A DNA stretch of 64,000 bases, taken from the NCBI RefSeq assembly GCF_003268395.1, contig NZ_LQXQ01000001.1, positions 16,026 to 80,025 on the forward strand. The letters run 5' to 3'. This document shows positions 49,674 to 57,074 of this stretch, in pieces. Within the stretch, counting starts at the first letter, position 1; each line of letters begins with the position of its first letter. The DNA comes from Acinetobacter sp. CFCC 10889. GTDB lineage: Bacteria; Pseudomonadota; Gammaproteobacteria; Pseudomonadales; Moraxellaceae. The translations under genes were made by a program, and so were the position numbers. Under the pieces are notes generated by a model that was not told the origin of the DNA, did not search any database, and saw only the letters and a list, made by a program, of their open reading frames with translations.

Positions 49674-50218
49674 ACCATCGCCCTTTTAAGTCCAGCTCTT
49701 TTTTTACTTGAAGCCCTACGGCATAAATCACAACGACAACCTTTGCCATAGCGTGTCGCCGTGCCATGTGCAACTTTTAGCTCATAGGCTTTTTGACGTT
49801 CTGCTAAAACTTCTTTCGCCCGCACTTCAATAGCTTTAACCTTTTCCAAGATGCTATCTGGTAATTCACGGCGACCACTTTTGTAATCTGTAAAAAATCC
49901 ACTGCTAAAACCCAATAATTCGCTAATTATGGTCGTCATGCCTGTTGGCTCACAAAGATCAACTAACCATTGAGCGTTTTTGCTTAGTTCTCGCCCTGAA
50001 TTAAAACGCTGTTTTTTGGGTTGTTGTGGTTTTTCAGGCTGTTTTTCTTTTTTATCATCAAAAAACGGCGACTTTGCCAATATCTTGGATTTCAAATGAT
50101 GTTCAGTATTTTCACGAAATGCTGTCACTACATCACGCACAACACACATGCCATACGGCGGCTTATTTTCTTCTGTTGCAATCGCAATAAGTGCTTGTTT
50201 TACCGTTAATGTATCCAT
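49670..50218 (-). CDS. DNA-binding type protein with a zinc motif
   Basis: A 182-residue protein. Residues ~80-135 (RELSKNAQWLVDLCEPTGMTTIISELLGFSSGFFTDYKSGRRELPDSILEKVKAIE) resemble a Cro/XRE-like helix-turn-helix. The C-terminal HGTATRYGKGCRCDLCRRASS is the H-G-T-x-x-R-Y-x-x-G-C-R-C-x-x-C motif seen in several phage proteins that bind zinc. Probably a regulator of the small-gene region. Overlaps the next gene at ATGA. Confidence 0.6.
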   Translation of the reverse strand: MDTLTVKQALIAIATEENKPPYGMCVVRDVVTAFRENTEHHLKSKILAKSPFFDDKKEKQPEKPQQPKKQRFNSGRELSKNAQWLVDLCEPTGMTTIISELLGFSSGFFTDYKSGRRELPDSILEKVKAIEVRAKEVLAERQKAYELKVAHGTATRYGKGCRCDLCRRASSKKRAGLKRAMV

Positions 50219-50883
50219 TATTCATTACCCTTATTTTGTCGCCATTCAATGCGATTCTTGTATGCTGTTAATTCCTTATTTTCGCTTTGTAGTTCTTGGT
50301 ATTTCACTTGCAATCTTGAATAACCACGCTGCATATAAAGTATTTCTTCAGCATCACCCAAACGAGCCAAAGCCATTGTTAAAAGATTCATTTCGTTCTG
50401 AAAATTGCGCTCATTGAAAGCCAATGTTTTAAAATTTTCTTCTACTGCTTTGTGGTCTAAATGGCTTTTATTGGTCTTTGACCACTCAGAGTAATATTTG
50501 ATTCTTGGTACTGCCAAAACACCCGCAATGACCTTACAAATCCCTTTAGGGCGAACATAGATCAAGCCCCATTTTTCAGGTAATTCTTCAGGTTTAATCA
50601 ATCCATTGGGACAGATAAAGTAACGATATTTCCCGATACCAGTTTCAGGATTCATACGGTGCGGTTTTTTCTTATCTGCTAAAAAGTCTGATCGGCTCAT
50701 TTTCGCTTCTAGCAAGAAAGTTGCGCCGTTAAATCCATGCCTAACACCAAATACATCGGGATTTTCCCCATAGCAAGATGGTTCTACAATTGCAAAATGG
50801 CAACCGTGACCGTTGGCAGATTCAGGACGTTTTAAGAAACGTGCGCCAATTTCACATAGTTTGCGATGGTTTAATTCAGTCAT
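50218..50883 (-). CDS. PD-(D/E)XK-like nuclease
   Basis: A 221-residue protein starting MTELNHRKLCEIG at 50883. NPDVFGVRHGFNGATFLLEAKMSRSDFLADKKKPHR gives a P-D-(x18)-E-A-K arrangement typical of PD-(D/E)XK nucleases, with the KYRYFICPNGLIKPEELPEKWGL segment that follows in small phage-borne endonuclease-like proteins. Residues ~150-215 form a coiled coil. It could degrade host or competitor DNA, or be a recombination nuclease. Confidence 0.65.
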   Translation of the reverse strand: MTELNHRKLCEIGARFLKRPESANGHGCHFAIVEPSCYGENPDVFGVRHGFNGATFLLEAKMSRSDFLADKKKPHRMNPETGIGKYRYFICPNGLIKPEELPEKWGLIYVRPKGICKVIAGVLAVPRIKYYSEWSKTNKSHLDHKAVEENFKTLAFNERNFQNEMNLLTMALARLGDAEEILYMQRGYSRLQVKYQELQSENKELTAYKNRIEWRQNKGNE

Positions 50884-51694
50884 GATCAACGCCCACAAAC
50901 TGCTCAAGCAATTCTATTTGACGCTCTACAGCTTCCATGCCCTGCACAGCGTTAAGATCAAATTCAGCCCTTAAACTTTTCACAAAATCTAATAGACTAC
51001 TTAAATTAACGCGTACATCTTCAATAACGTCATTACCTTGTAGGGCTTCAACTAAATCAACATTAATTAATTGTTCAGCATCATCTTTATAACTTTGATC
51101 ATCCCACGCTTTAATTAAACTCAAAGCCTGTTCAATTCGTGTTTCTTGTATCGAATTTTTTATAAATTTATGAGTTTCACGCTTAATTGAGTTTTCTTGC
51201 TCTGTAACCCGCTCTGATTTTTTAAAGCCAACAAAATGCATTTCAGCGGTGTGTACTGTGGTTTCATTTGAATTGGATTGTATGGTTTTTTCACCACCTA
51301 AAATCCGATCAAGATCATCAGCTTGGCTGATTAATATATTCTTTTCACGTTCTGTGTATATCCAACCTTTAGCAGCACCACGCAACATTGTTGAATGCTT
51401 TCGCAATTCATCAATCAGACTCTTTCTATATCGACTTAAAGCCCTATGAGCTTTTCGACTATTTTCGTAGAAATCAGAATGTCTTGTTTTAAGTTTTAAA
51501 GCCCTTTGAAGTTCATCCATCTCAACTTGTTGTTCTTGCCAAGCCCACCAAGCCGCCGTTAATTTTTCAGCATCAGCAAACCGCAAGCTGTTGGTTGTGG
51601 TATAGCAATTTAAGGTTTCATCAAAAACCATAAGTGTTGAGTAAAAACACTTGAATACTTTTGATTTTTCAAATGCTTCTCTGCACTTATCCAT
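50876..51694 (-). CDS. Coiled-coil unknown protein
   Basis: A 272-residue protein starting MDKCREAFEK, preceded by GGAGGGAG. ADAEKLTAAWWAWQEQQVEMDELQRAL is a Trp-rich helix common in small phage accessory proteins; the remainder is helical with Glu/Lys runs. No enzymatic motif. Its end overlaps the nuclease start. Confidence 0.55.
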   Translation of the reverse strand: MDKCREAFEKSKVFKCFYSTLMVFDETLNCYTTTNSLRFADAEKLTAAWWAWQEQQVEMDELQRALKLKTRHSDFYENSRKAHRALSRYRKSLIDELRKHSTMLRGAAKGWIYTEREKNILISQADDLDRILGGEKTIQSNSNETTVHTAEMHFVGFKKSERVTEQENSIKRETHKFIKNSIQETRIEQALSLIKAWDDQSYKDDAEQLINVDLVEALQGNDVIEDVRVNLSSLLDFVKSLRAEFDLNAVQGMEAVERQIELLEQFVGVDHD

Positions 51695-51911
51695 GACGAT
51701 CTCCCTCCAAATCCACCAAGCCAAATTTGAACTGTTCCGCTAACTCAATACATAAAGCCAATGCAATGCTTAGCTCTATTTCAATTTCCAAATCATCAAT
51801 TTTTGCCAATACAAAATCTTTACCATCTAGAATTTTTACTGAAACACTGGTATGCCCATGCCCTGTGTCCTCAATGGTCAAATGTGTGATTTCAGTTGTG
51901 ATTTCAGCCAT
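51687..51911 (-). CDS. Small unknown protein
   Basis: A 74-residue protein from the ATG at 51911 (MAEITTEITHLTIEDTGHGHTSVSVKILDGKDFVLAKIDD), preceded by AGGTGAAAGC. It has a beta hairpin-like start and an acidic helix. The longer reading from 51983 lies inside its neighbour. Function unknown. Confidence 0.55.
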   Translation of the reverse strand: MAEITTEITHLTIEDTGHGHTSVSVKILDGKDFVLAKIDDLEIEIELSIALALCIELAEQFKFGLVDLEGDRHG

Positions 51912-52257
51912 TGCTTTCACCTCGAATCTCATCCATTCCACATAGCGCATCATGTAATTGATCAAGCTGCTTAAAGATCGCATCTGGAATATCCATATCC
52001 ACTGTTGTCAAAATAGAAGCTATTGACACCCATTTTGCAGTAGCTTTCTCAATCCGCTTTTCTTTCTTTTGCAATTCAAATGCTTTGGTCAACCATGCAC
52101 CATAAGCCAACCGTACATCGCTATATTTAAACTGCCCATCTGTATGCAGACTAAGTATTTCATGCGGTTCAATTCCTTTAATTCTGCAAACCCGTAAGAA
52201 ATAATCATTTTTTATAATTTCTGCTTTAAATTGTTCTTGCATGTCTTGATTATTCAT
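51904..52257 (-). CDS. Unknown protein
   Basis: A 117-residue protein, MNNQDMQEQFKAEIIKNDYFLRVCRIKGIEPHEIL, start at 52257 behind GAGGAAAGCG. The KYSDVRLAYGAWLTKAFELQKKEKRIEKATAK stretch is helical and basic. Start overlaps the zinc gene end. Function unknown. Confidence 0.55.
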   Translation of the reverse strand: MNNQDMQEQFKAEIIKNDYFLRVCRIKGIEPHEILSLHTDGQFKYSDVRLAYGAWLTKAFELQKKEKRIEKATAKWVSIASILTTVDMDIPDAIFKQLDQLHDALCGMDEIRGESNG

Positions 52258-52429
52258 CGCTTTCCTCAACACATTCATAGTCCACACTTACTGTTACCTT
52301 GACAGAAGATGATCCCTCACACTCACAGCAACGAATCTCAAAAACATCACCATCCCAACGCCAATGATCAAACCAGTCTGTCGTATCATTTACGGCGTTA
52401 CAGTGTGGGCATTTAAAATCATCAGTCAT
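52250..52429 (-). CDS. Small zinc-ribbon protein
   Basis: A 59-residue acidic protein, MTDDFKCPHCNAVNDTTDW and FEIRCCECEGSSS. The CPHC and CCEC pairs, about 30 residues apart, form one zinc ribbon. It fills the space between two genes with 8 nt overlap on one side. Function unknown; one of three zinc proteins in the same operon. Confidence 0.6.
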   Translation of the reverse strand: MTDDFKCPHCNAVNDTTDWFDHWRWDGDVFEIRCCECEGSSSVKVTVSVDYECVEESDE

Positions 52430-52435
52430 GTGCTT

Positions 52436-52636
52436 TTAATTCCTTTCAATTTCGTTCCATTTATTCTTGGACTTAGCGACATTATTAGTCACAACCTCGA
52501 ATCCACAATCACCACAAGTAACTGCCGATTCCTCATTGTTTCCATCTTCATGCACATAATCAGAACCACACTCAGGACAATCTTTAAGAGCCTGTGTGTA
52601 TTCTTCGTTGCTGTATTTATCTTTTTTCTTACTCAT
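52436..52636 (-). CDS. Zinc-ribbon protein, Lar-like
   Basis: A 66-residue protein. LKDCPECGSDYVHEDGNNEESAVTCGDCGFEVVTN matches the restriction-alleviation (Lar-type) small zinc-ribbon pattern (C-P-x-C-G-S ... C-x-x-C-G). Lar proteins modulate type I restriction. Here the neighbours are other small accessory genes, so an antirestriction role is reasonable. The start overlaps the previous gene at ATGAGTAA, with GAGGTAGAGAATC before it. Confidence 0.65.
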   Translation of the reverse strand: MSKKKDKYSNEEYTQALKDCPECGSDYVHEDGNNEESAVTCGDCGFEVVTNNVAKSKNKWNEIERN

Positions 52637-53246
52637 GATTCTCTACCTCAATTAATTCACGATCCGTATTAACAACTGCACCACATCCAAAACATTCAGC
52701 TTTACCCTCAAAAAACAATGTTGTAGAGAAATGTGTGCAATGCTTTGGATTAAGTGGATACTGCCGTTCAGAACCCAGAAACACATTTGCCGCTAAGGAC
52801 ACAGCTTCAGCGGGATCATTTGTTTTTTGCGGCATGACAACGCTATCTGTAGACTTAGCTGTAACCTCTTTAATATCTTTTTTAAGCATTTCTATTTGTT
52901 CTTTTGAAAGATGGGATAAATCAATCGTAATTGGTGACGGCGGTACTGCTATGGCTTTAATCCGCATAACTTTAAGCAACATCTTACGCACGGGATGCTC
53001 AAGCAAATATTGCGGTATATATGCCTTAAAGCCTTTTTTGATGGATTCATCGTATTCATCAAATAAGAAACCGTTTTCTTTAAAAAAATCCGTGATTTTA
53101 TGACCAAAACGAATATCTGCATCATTTAAGATTTGTGATTCAGGACAGTTAAAATCAGCTATATCCCACTCAATGCCTGTGAGCTTGAATGCCGCCGTAT
53201 AGTCACCCGCAACCAAATGGCGGGTAAAAAGAATTGATTCACTCAT
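52629..53246 (-). CDS. Unknown protein with C-terminal zinc motif
   Basis: A 205-residue protein, MSESILFTRHLVAGDY. Residues ~165-195 read NPKHCTHFSTTLFFEGKAECFGCGAVVNTDREL, a C-x-H...C-x-x-C zinc site. The middle has ITIDLSHLSKEQIEMLKKDIKEV. Second zinc protein in the row; function unknown. Confidence 0.55.
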   Translation of the reverse strand: MSESILFTRHLVAGDYTAAFKLTGIEWDIADFNCPESQILNDADIRFGHKITDFFKENGFLFDEYDESIKKGFKAYIPQYLLEHPVRKMLLKVMRIKAIAVPPSPITIDLSHLSKEQIEMLKKDIKEVTAKSTDSVVMPQKTNDPAEAVSLAANVFLGSERQYPLNPKHCTHFSTTLFFEGKAECFGCGAVVNTDRELIEVENHE

Positions 53247-53514
53247 TTGCATTTAAAACTGCTCCTTTATGATTTTTCGGCTTAAATAAGCTTTTACCTT
53301 TGGCATCCAAGAAATATCGTGAACATCTAGCATTACTAGGAATTGATCTGATATATCCTGCATCCTCCAATCCCTTTAAGTACCGCTGTGCGCTTCTCAG
53401 AGACAGATGACTCAAACACTTCTTTTGCACTTCCCTTGTTGTTGCAACTGGTGTTTCTTCGATTGCTTTTAGAACAGCTAAAACACACTCAAAAGTATCA
53501 ATCAGTGATTTCAT
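53239..53514 (-). CDS. Winged-helix regulator
   Basis: A 91-residue protein: TFECVLAVLKAIEETPVATTREVQKKCLSHLSLRSAQRYLKGLEDAGYIRSIPSNARCSRYFL is a winged helix of the IclR/MarR type (helix, turn, recognition helix SLRSAQRYLKGLED, wing). Likely a transcription regulator; six AATCATAT octamers lie directly upstream, a possible target or just a neighbour. Confidence 0.7.
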   Translation of the reverse strand: MKSLIDTFECVLAVLKAIEETPVATTREVQKKCLSHLSLRSAQRYLKGLEDAGYIRSIPSNARCSRYFLDAKGKSLFKPKNHKGAVLNANE

Positions 53515-53527
53515 AATTCCCTTTAAA

Positions 53528-53575
53528 AATCATATAATCATATAATCATATAATCATATAATCATATAATCATAT
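53528..53575. repeat. Six tandem AATCATAT octamers
   Basis: Six exact units followed by TTATGATTT, between the winged-helix gene start and the 53576 stop. Confidence 0.85.
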
Positions 53576-53959
53576 TTATGATTTAACTCTTATTCTCTGA
53601 TCATTATCATCCCAATAAGCCCCATCATTCCGACTCTTTGAATCAAAATAAAACCCCAAAAATTCATCTGGTCTTAATTTGTCTGTAAGTTTTCCAAAAA
53701 AAATCATTGCAACAACGGTATCTTTAAGGTACTCATCTGTAGTCAGTTGATTACTAGTTATATCTACAGTCAAATTATCCCAATCAACTGATTCAACCTG
53801 AAATACAGGTTCTAGTTCATGAGAATAAGATTCTGAGCTTAACCACCCATTAGCTACTCTATGCTCTGCAAAAAAAGCATCTACTAATTGCTTTTTTTGA
53901 TCTTTAGTTATGTTTTGTGAACCCTCGATATACAACAAAGGCAATGTGGTTTTAATCAT
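53576..53959 (-). CDS. Unknown protein
   Basis: A 127-residue acidic protein, MIKTTLPLLYIEGSQNITKDQKKQLVDAFFAEHR. Middle alpha-beta (VVAMIFFGKLTDKLRPDEFLGFYFDSKSRND). No family recognised. Flanked on both sides by octamer repeats. Confidence 0.5.
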   Translation of the reverse strand: MIKTTLPLLYIEGSQNITKDQKKQLVDAFFAEHRVANGWLSSESYSHELEPVFQVESVDWDNLTVDITSNQLTTDEYLKDTVVAMIFFGKLTDKLRPDEFLGFYFDSKSRNDGAYWDDNDQRIRVKS

Positions 53960-53975
53960 TTACAATTCCTCATAT

Positions 53976-53983
53976 AATCATAT
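53976..53983. repeat. Single AATCATAT octamer with partial copy
   Basis: One full unit and a CATAT half before it, then TCATGATTT. The least repeated member of the family. Confidence 0.55.
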
Positions 53984-53990
53984 TCATGAT

Positions 53991-54290
53991 TTAAGCCTTA
54001 AAATCATCAATCTTTTCAAACACTTTGCCTAACAGCATGATGTTTGTGATACATGGCTTATCAAACTCTGCTGATAATTCCGCTTCTAACGTATTCAGTA
54101 ATTGAGCATTCAATGTCTTTGTATCTATCAACATCACTTTGCGATACGTCCCGCCGTGAAGGTCTTTATAGATCACAAGCCATTCATATAAATCATCTGA
54201 ATCAAGCGGAATATTTGATACATTCCATTTGCATAACGCCCAAATAAATACAGCAATCAAAACCAGAAGAATCACGATAAATTCAGTCAT
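53991..54290 (-). CDS. Inner-membrane anchored unknown protein
   Basis: A 99-residue protein with one N-terminal membrane helix (FIVILLVLIAVFIWALCKW) followed by a small soluble domain (IPLDSDDLYEWLVIYKDLHGGTYRKVMLIDTKTLNAQLLNTLEAELS). No recognised domain. Confidence 0.55.
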   Translation of the reverse strand: MTEFIVILLVLIAVFIWALCKWNVSNIPLDSDDLYEWLVIYKDLHGGTYRKVMLIDTKTLNAQLLNTLEAELSAEFDKPCITNIMLLGKVFEKIDDFKA

Positions 54291-54298
54291 GGCACTGC

Positions 54299-54544
54299 CT
54301 ATAGCTTGTCTGGGTTAATGTATTCATCAAAAATACGACCCAATGCTTGTGGGATAAAAATGATTGTCTTGTGCAATGGATGCTGTGATTCTTGAAAGAC
54401 TTGCTCTTTGCCAATTGCATCTAAATCAGTGCCGCTTAATGTGCTGACAATTTCATAAGTTTCATCATCAACCATCAATGAAACCTTGCTAGGATCTTCT
54501 GACGGCTTGATCACAATCAATGTGTAACTTGGATCAACAAGCAT
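54299..54544 (-). CDS. Small unknown protein
   Basis: An 81-residue protein from the ATG at 54544 (MLVDPSYTLIVIKPSEDPSKVSLMVDDETYEIVS), preceded by GAGGTGCGCC inside the end of the previous gene. Longer readings extend into that gene and are rejected. Alpha-beta, acidic. Function unknown. Confidence 0.55.
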   Translation of the reverse strand: MLVDPSYTLIVIKPSEDPSKVSLMVDDETYEIVSTLSGTDLDAIGKEQVFQESQHPLHKTIIFIPQALGRIFDEYINPDKL

Positions 54545-55022
54545 GGCGCACCTCATTGATAATGAATTGCACCGTTTCAAGCGTGTCACGCTGTCCACGC
54601 CAATAATCGCTATTTTCATGATCATTTTCAGAGCGCAAAGTAAGTGAGTCACGCAAACCACTTACACGGCTGTTAATGTATTCAACGGGCTTTTCGTCAC
54701 GCTGATCTTCAATTTCAGTTTTTTCTAATTCACTTTCTAAACGTGATACTTCGACATGGAAGTAACCAAGCAAACGTAAGTCATTAAAGATTTCGCCATA
54801 GCTTTTGTAATGTGTCTTTTTAAAGCCCTTCTGATCCAAGTAATCACACCAGATATACTTTTCATTCATCTCAAAGAACAAGACACCGCCACGATAGCGA
54901 TTCACGGCGATATACACGCCATCACACTTATTTCCTTTTAATTGCTTGAGCATTTTCTTGACTTTCGATAGCCCGAACTGCTGCAAAATCGTTTGTTCTA
55001 CTGTCGTTTTGTTCAATTGCAT
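54534..55022 (-). CDS. Unknown protein
   Basis: A 162-residue protein if started at 55022; a shorter 139-residue version from 54953 (MLKQLKGNKCDGVYIAVNRYRGGVLFFEMNEKYIWCDYL) would reduce a long overlap with the 54928-55107 frame. Alpha-beta start and a coiled-coil C-terminus (EVSRLESELEKTEIEDQRDEK). Function unknown. Confidence 0.5.
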   Translation of the reverse strand: MQLNKTTVEQTILQQFGLSKVKKMLKQLKGNKCDGVYIAVNRYRGGVLFFEMNEKYIWCDYLDQKGFKKTHYKSYGEIFNDLRLLGYFHVEVSRLESELEKTEIEDQRDEKPVEYINSRVSGLRDSLTLRSENDHENSDYWRGQRDTLETVQFIINEVRHAC

Positions 55023-55107
55023 CTTCTATGCCCTTTAACTGCTCGATCCAGTCAATCGTGTATGGATCTCGGTATATCTCATCATTGCTTTGTTTCTGTT
55101 TCGTCAT
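54928..55107 (-). CDS. Possible small protein overlapping two genes
   Basis: A 59-residue frame, MTKQKQSNDEIYRDPYTIDWIEQLKGIEDAIEQNDSRTNDF and so on to KRK. It starts inside the end of the 55327 gene and overlaps the next by 95 nt. The composition looks coding and would explain why the 54953 start fits better for the neighbour. Uncertain. Confidence 0.4.
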   Translation of the reverse strand: MTKQKQSNDEIYRDPYTIDWIEQLKGIEDAIEQNDSRTNDFAAVRAIESQENAQAIKRK

Positions 55108-55327
55108 AAAAACTTCGACTTAAATCAATGCTATTTTTCATTTGCTCAATAAAGACTTTCGTTTTATCAACATCATGAAAGTTGCCTAAACAACCTATGA
55201 AGATCAAAACCATCTTTTCTAAGAAATTCTCCAATTCCTGATCACTAAGATTTTCACTAAGGAGAAATGTCATGACCTGTTCATTAAAGAAATCAAGCGA
55301 TAAGTCTTTGGTCTGAAGTTTAGGCAT
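55082..55327 (-). CDS. Small helical protein opening the early operon
   Basis: An 81-residue acidic helical protein, MPKLQTKDLSLDFFNEQVMTFLLSENLSDQELENFLEKMVL. First gene of the packed operon. An AGGAATA copy lies only 24 nt upstream, so its promoter probably lies further out in the AT-rich divergent region. Function unknown. Confidence 0.55.
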   Translation of the reverse strand: MPKLQTKDLSLDFFNEQVMTFLLSENLSDQELENFLEKMVLIFIGCLGNFHDVDKTKVFIEQMKNSIDLSRSFYDETETKQ

Positions 55328-55340
55328 TAATAAAGATCCA

Positions 55341-55358
55341 ATTATTTTGATATTCCTA
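55341..55358 (-). promoter_or_regulatory. AGGAATA copy before the early operon
   Basis: ATAGGAATATCAAAATAATT, only 24 nt from the 55327 start, without a leader hairpin. Spacing differs from all other copies, so it may be an operator rather than a late start. Confidence 0.4.
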
Positions 55359-55478
55359 TTCCATGAATTGATTATATATTCTTTTAGGAATAATTATAAA
55401 CATTTTTATTCTTTTTATTCTTCTATTTGGTTATTATATTTCTTCAATATTCTTTTTAAGATTGATTCTCAATAATGT

Positions 55479-55507
55479 TTGACTTTCGCCGTGCCAAGTT
55501 CTATTTT
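55479..55507 (+). promoter_or_regulatory. Promoter of the C4-like RNA/antirepressor operon
   Basis: -35 TTGACT (55479-55484), 17-bp spacer, -10 TATTTT (55502-55507). The leader RNA would start near 55514, before the boxes that pair with the C4-like RNA. Confidence 0.6.
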
Positions 55508-55538
55508 AATTATGCATCTGCAAAATCAGGTGTTTGGA

Positions 55539-55562
55539 TTGGTCTCCAAAATATTCAACTGG
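55539..55562 (+). promoter_or_regulatory. First target boxes for the C4-like RNA
   Basis: TTGGTCT (55539-55545) and TCAACTGG (55555-55562). The same two words recur at 55715-55721 and 55747-55754, and their complements sit in the RNA between them, the a1/b1 and a2/b2 layout of P1/P7. Confidence 0.65.
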
Positions 55563-55569
55563 TCAAATG

Positions 55570-55590
55570 ACCGCAATAGCGGTTTTATTT
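55570..55590 (+). terminator. Hairpin terminator upstream of the C4-like RNA
   Basis: ACCGC AATA GCGGT followed by TTTATTTT. It could end short leader transcripts when the boxes just before it are paired. Confidence 0.55.
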
Positions 55591-55599
55591 TGCCTATAG

Positions 55600-55708
55600 C
55601 TTTCTACACCCTGTAGAAACATCCGTTATGGTGGATTAGGCAGGGGCATCGCAAGATGCGCTAGACCCAGTTGACTAGCAAGACCAACCCTGTTTAATCT
55701 GCCACCCT
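55600..55708 (+). ncRNA. c4: C4-like antisense RNA
   Basis: Ordered hairpins: TTTCTACA/TGTAGAAA (55601-55619); a long stem GGTGG-ATTAGGCAGGG (55630-55645) with CCCTGTTTAAT-CTG-CCACC (55688-55706); inside it a GCATC-GCAA-GATGC hairpin (55646-55659) with a GNRA loop and GCTAG/CTAGC (55660-55679) whose loop shows CCAGTTGA (55667-55674). AGACCAA (55681-55687) is single-stranded. CCAGTTGA is complementary to TCAACTGG at the antirepressor ribosome site, AGACCAA to TTGGTCT. This is the design of the C4 antisense repressors of P1 and P7, cut from the same transcript that encodes the antirepressor. It would keep ant off in the lysogen. Confidence 0.8.
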
Positions 55709-55714
55709 AATTGA

Positions 55715-55756
55715 TTGGTCTTAATTTTGGTGGTGAAAATTCCTTTTCAACTGGAG
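55715..55756 (+). promoter_or_regulatory. Second target boxes covering the antirepressor ribosome site
   Basis: TTGGTCT (55715-55721) and TCAACTGG (55747-55754), the latter running into CTGGAG, the ribosome site 9 nt before the ATG at 55766. Pairing with the C4-like RNA would block translation. Confidence 0.7.
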
Positions 55757-55765
55757 TATTCGCCC

Positions 55766-56515
55766 ATGAATGCTATTTCTACTTTTACCTTTCACCAAGA
55801 TCACAATGTCCGTGTTCAAATGATCAACGGCGAACCTTATTTTTGTTTACGTGATATTTGTATAGTTTTAAGCCTTGATTCTCGTTCTTCAAGTAAATTT
55901 GAATTAGATAATAAAGGGGTGGAAAAACTATCCACCCCTTCAAACGGCGGCAATCAAAAGATTATTTACGTCAACGAACCCAACCTATACCGTGTGATTT
56001 TTCGCTCAAATAAACCCGAAGCAAGACAATTCCAAGACTGGGTATTTAACGAAGTTTTACCAACCATTCGCAAAACTGGACAATACCAGGTGCCAACACA
56101 ACCTAAAGCACCGAATTACATCACCAGTGATGATATGAATAATATTAAACGCCTTGTTTGGTTCTGTGCTTCATTCTTTGATCATGAAGATGCTTTTAGT
56201 CGTGCTACATGGTCGTCTTTACGTCATGTAACCAATACACCAAGCCCTGAACAGTTTGAAGTTGAACAATTGCCTTTATTAGAAAGTGAGTTCAAACGCC
56301 TGTATAGCATCATTGAACCCTATCTAAATACACGTAGAGCATGTGAAAAGGCTTTGATTAAGTATTTCATTAGAGGTCGTGCGGATGCAGCATTGTTACA
56401 GCAGTTACTTGATCAAATGCATGGATCTGTTGAAAACCTACATGAAAACACCAATGTTAAGTTTCCTCAATTGTTCAAAATACAATGTACTGATCTAATA
56501 CGGCGTAAAGCTTAA
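55766..56515 (+). CDS. ant: BRO-N antirepressor
   Basis: A 249-residue protein starting MNAISTFTFHQDHNVRV at 55766; longer frames run into the RNA leader. Residues ~15-110 are a BRO-N domain (VRVQMINGEPYFCLRDICIVLSL, IIYVNEPNLYRVIFRSNKPEARQFQDWVFNEVLPTIRKTGQY), which binds repressors or DNA. The C-terminal half is helical. Antirepressors switch a lysogen to lytic growth. Control by a C4-like RNA just upstream, as in P1, is strongly suggested by the complementary boxes. Confidence 0.88.
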   Translation: MNAISTFTFHQDHNVRVQMINGEPYFCLRDICIVLSLDSRSSSKFELDNKGVEKLSTPSNGGNQKIIYVNEPNLYRVIFRSNKPEARQFQDWVFNEVLPTIRKTGQYQVPTQPKAPNYITSDDMNNIKRLVWFCASFFDHEDAFSRATWSSLRHVTNTPSPEQFEVEQLPLLESEFKRLYSIIEPYLNTRRACEKALIKYFIRGRADAALLQQLLDQMHGSVENLHENTNVKFPQLFKIQCTDLIRRKA

Positions 56516-56518
56516 TAA

Positions 56519-56543
56519 AAAAGCCCGATTCTATATCGGGCTT
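56519..56543. terminator. Bidirectional terminator
   Basis: AAAAAAGCCCGATTCTATATCGGGCTTT, serving ant on + and the 56570 gene on -. Confidence 0.8.
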
Positions 56544-56569
56544 TCCTACAATAAATAAAAAAATGACTT

Positions 56570-57058
56570 CTATAAACTTTTTTTAGCGTATTCCAGTATT
56601 TCCGACATAAATTTACTTGCTTCCTCTGATTGCATATCTTCAATAAATTTCTTTTCTTTAGTAAGTTTAGTTAACAAAGCAACACATTTTTCGTTCTTCG
56701 GTACTAAGTACTTTACCGTGTAATTATAAATATCTGATCGACTGCCATTATTTGCATTATATTTAGAAAATGCTTGCAACAACTTTTTATCATCTTCTAT
56801 GTATAAGTTTTTTGCATTCTCGTATGAGGTCAACCATGCAGCATAAGAAATTGAAAGTATACCCGCCTGTGTAAGACGGGTAGCCTCCCTATCAACCTGT
56901 TGGTTAAATGCTGTTTTGATCATCCCTGTTCTTAAAGTCGATGCAGCACATTCACTATACTTTTTAGCCAATGCTTCGTTTTGAGTTGAATTTGCTTCAG
57001 CATGAGCATTAACACCTATAGCTAACACATACAACAACCCAATTTTTAAGTGTTTCAT
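56570..57058 (-). CDS. Secreted unknown protein
   Basis: A 162-residue protein starting MKHLKIGLLYVLAIGVNAHA, a signal peptide cleaved near AHA-EA; AAGGGATGT precedes the ATG. The mature part has paired Cys (KYSECAASTLRTG, NEKCVALLTKL) and is helical. Not a phage structural type. Together with the next two genes it looks like a lysogenic-conversion cargo. Confidence 0.65.
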   Translation of the reverse strand: MKHLKIGLLYVLAIGVNAHAEANSTQNEALAKKYSECAASTLRTGMIKTAFNQQVDREATRLTQAGILSISYAAWLTSYENAKNLYIEDDKKLLQAFSKYNANNGSRSDIYNYTVKYLVPKNEKCVALLTKLTKEKKFIEDMQSEEASKFMSEILEYAKKSL

Positions 57059-57074
57059 ACATCCCTTAATTAAA

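Noticed and set aside
49543..49773. 76-residue frame on the minus strand
   Set aside because: It covers parts of three better supported genes in other frames and has no independent ribosome site.
9161..53983. AATCATAT arrays as CRISPR arrays
   Set aside because: The units are contiguous with no spacers and no dyad typical of CRISPR repeats.
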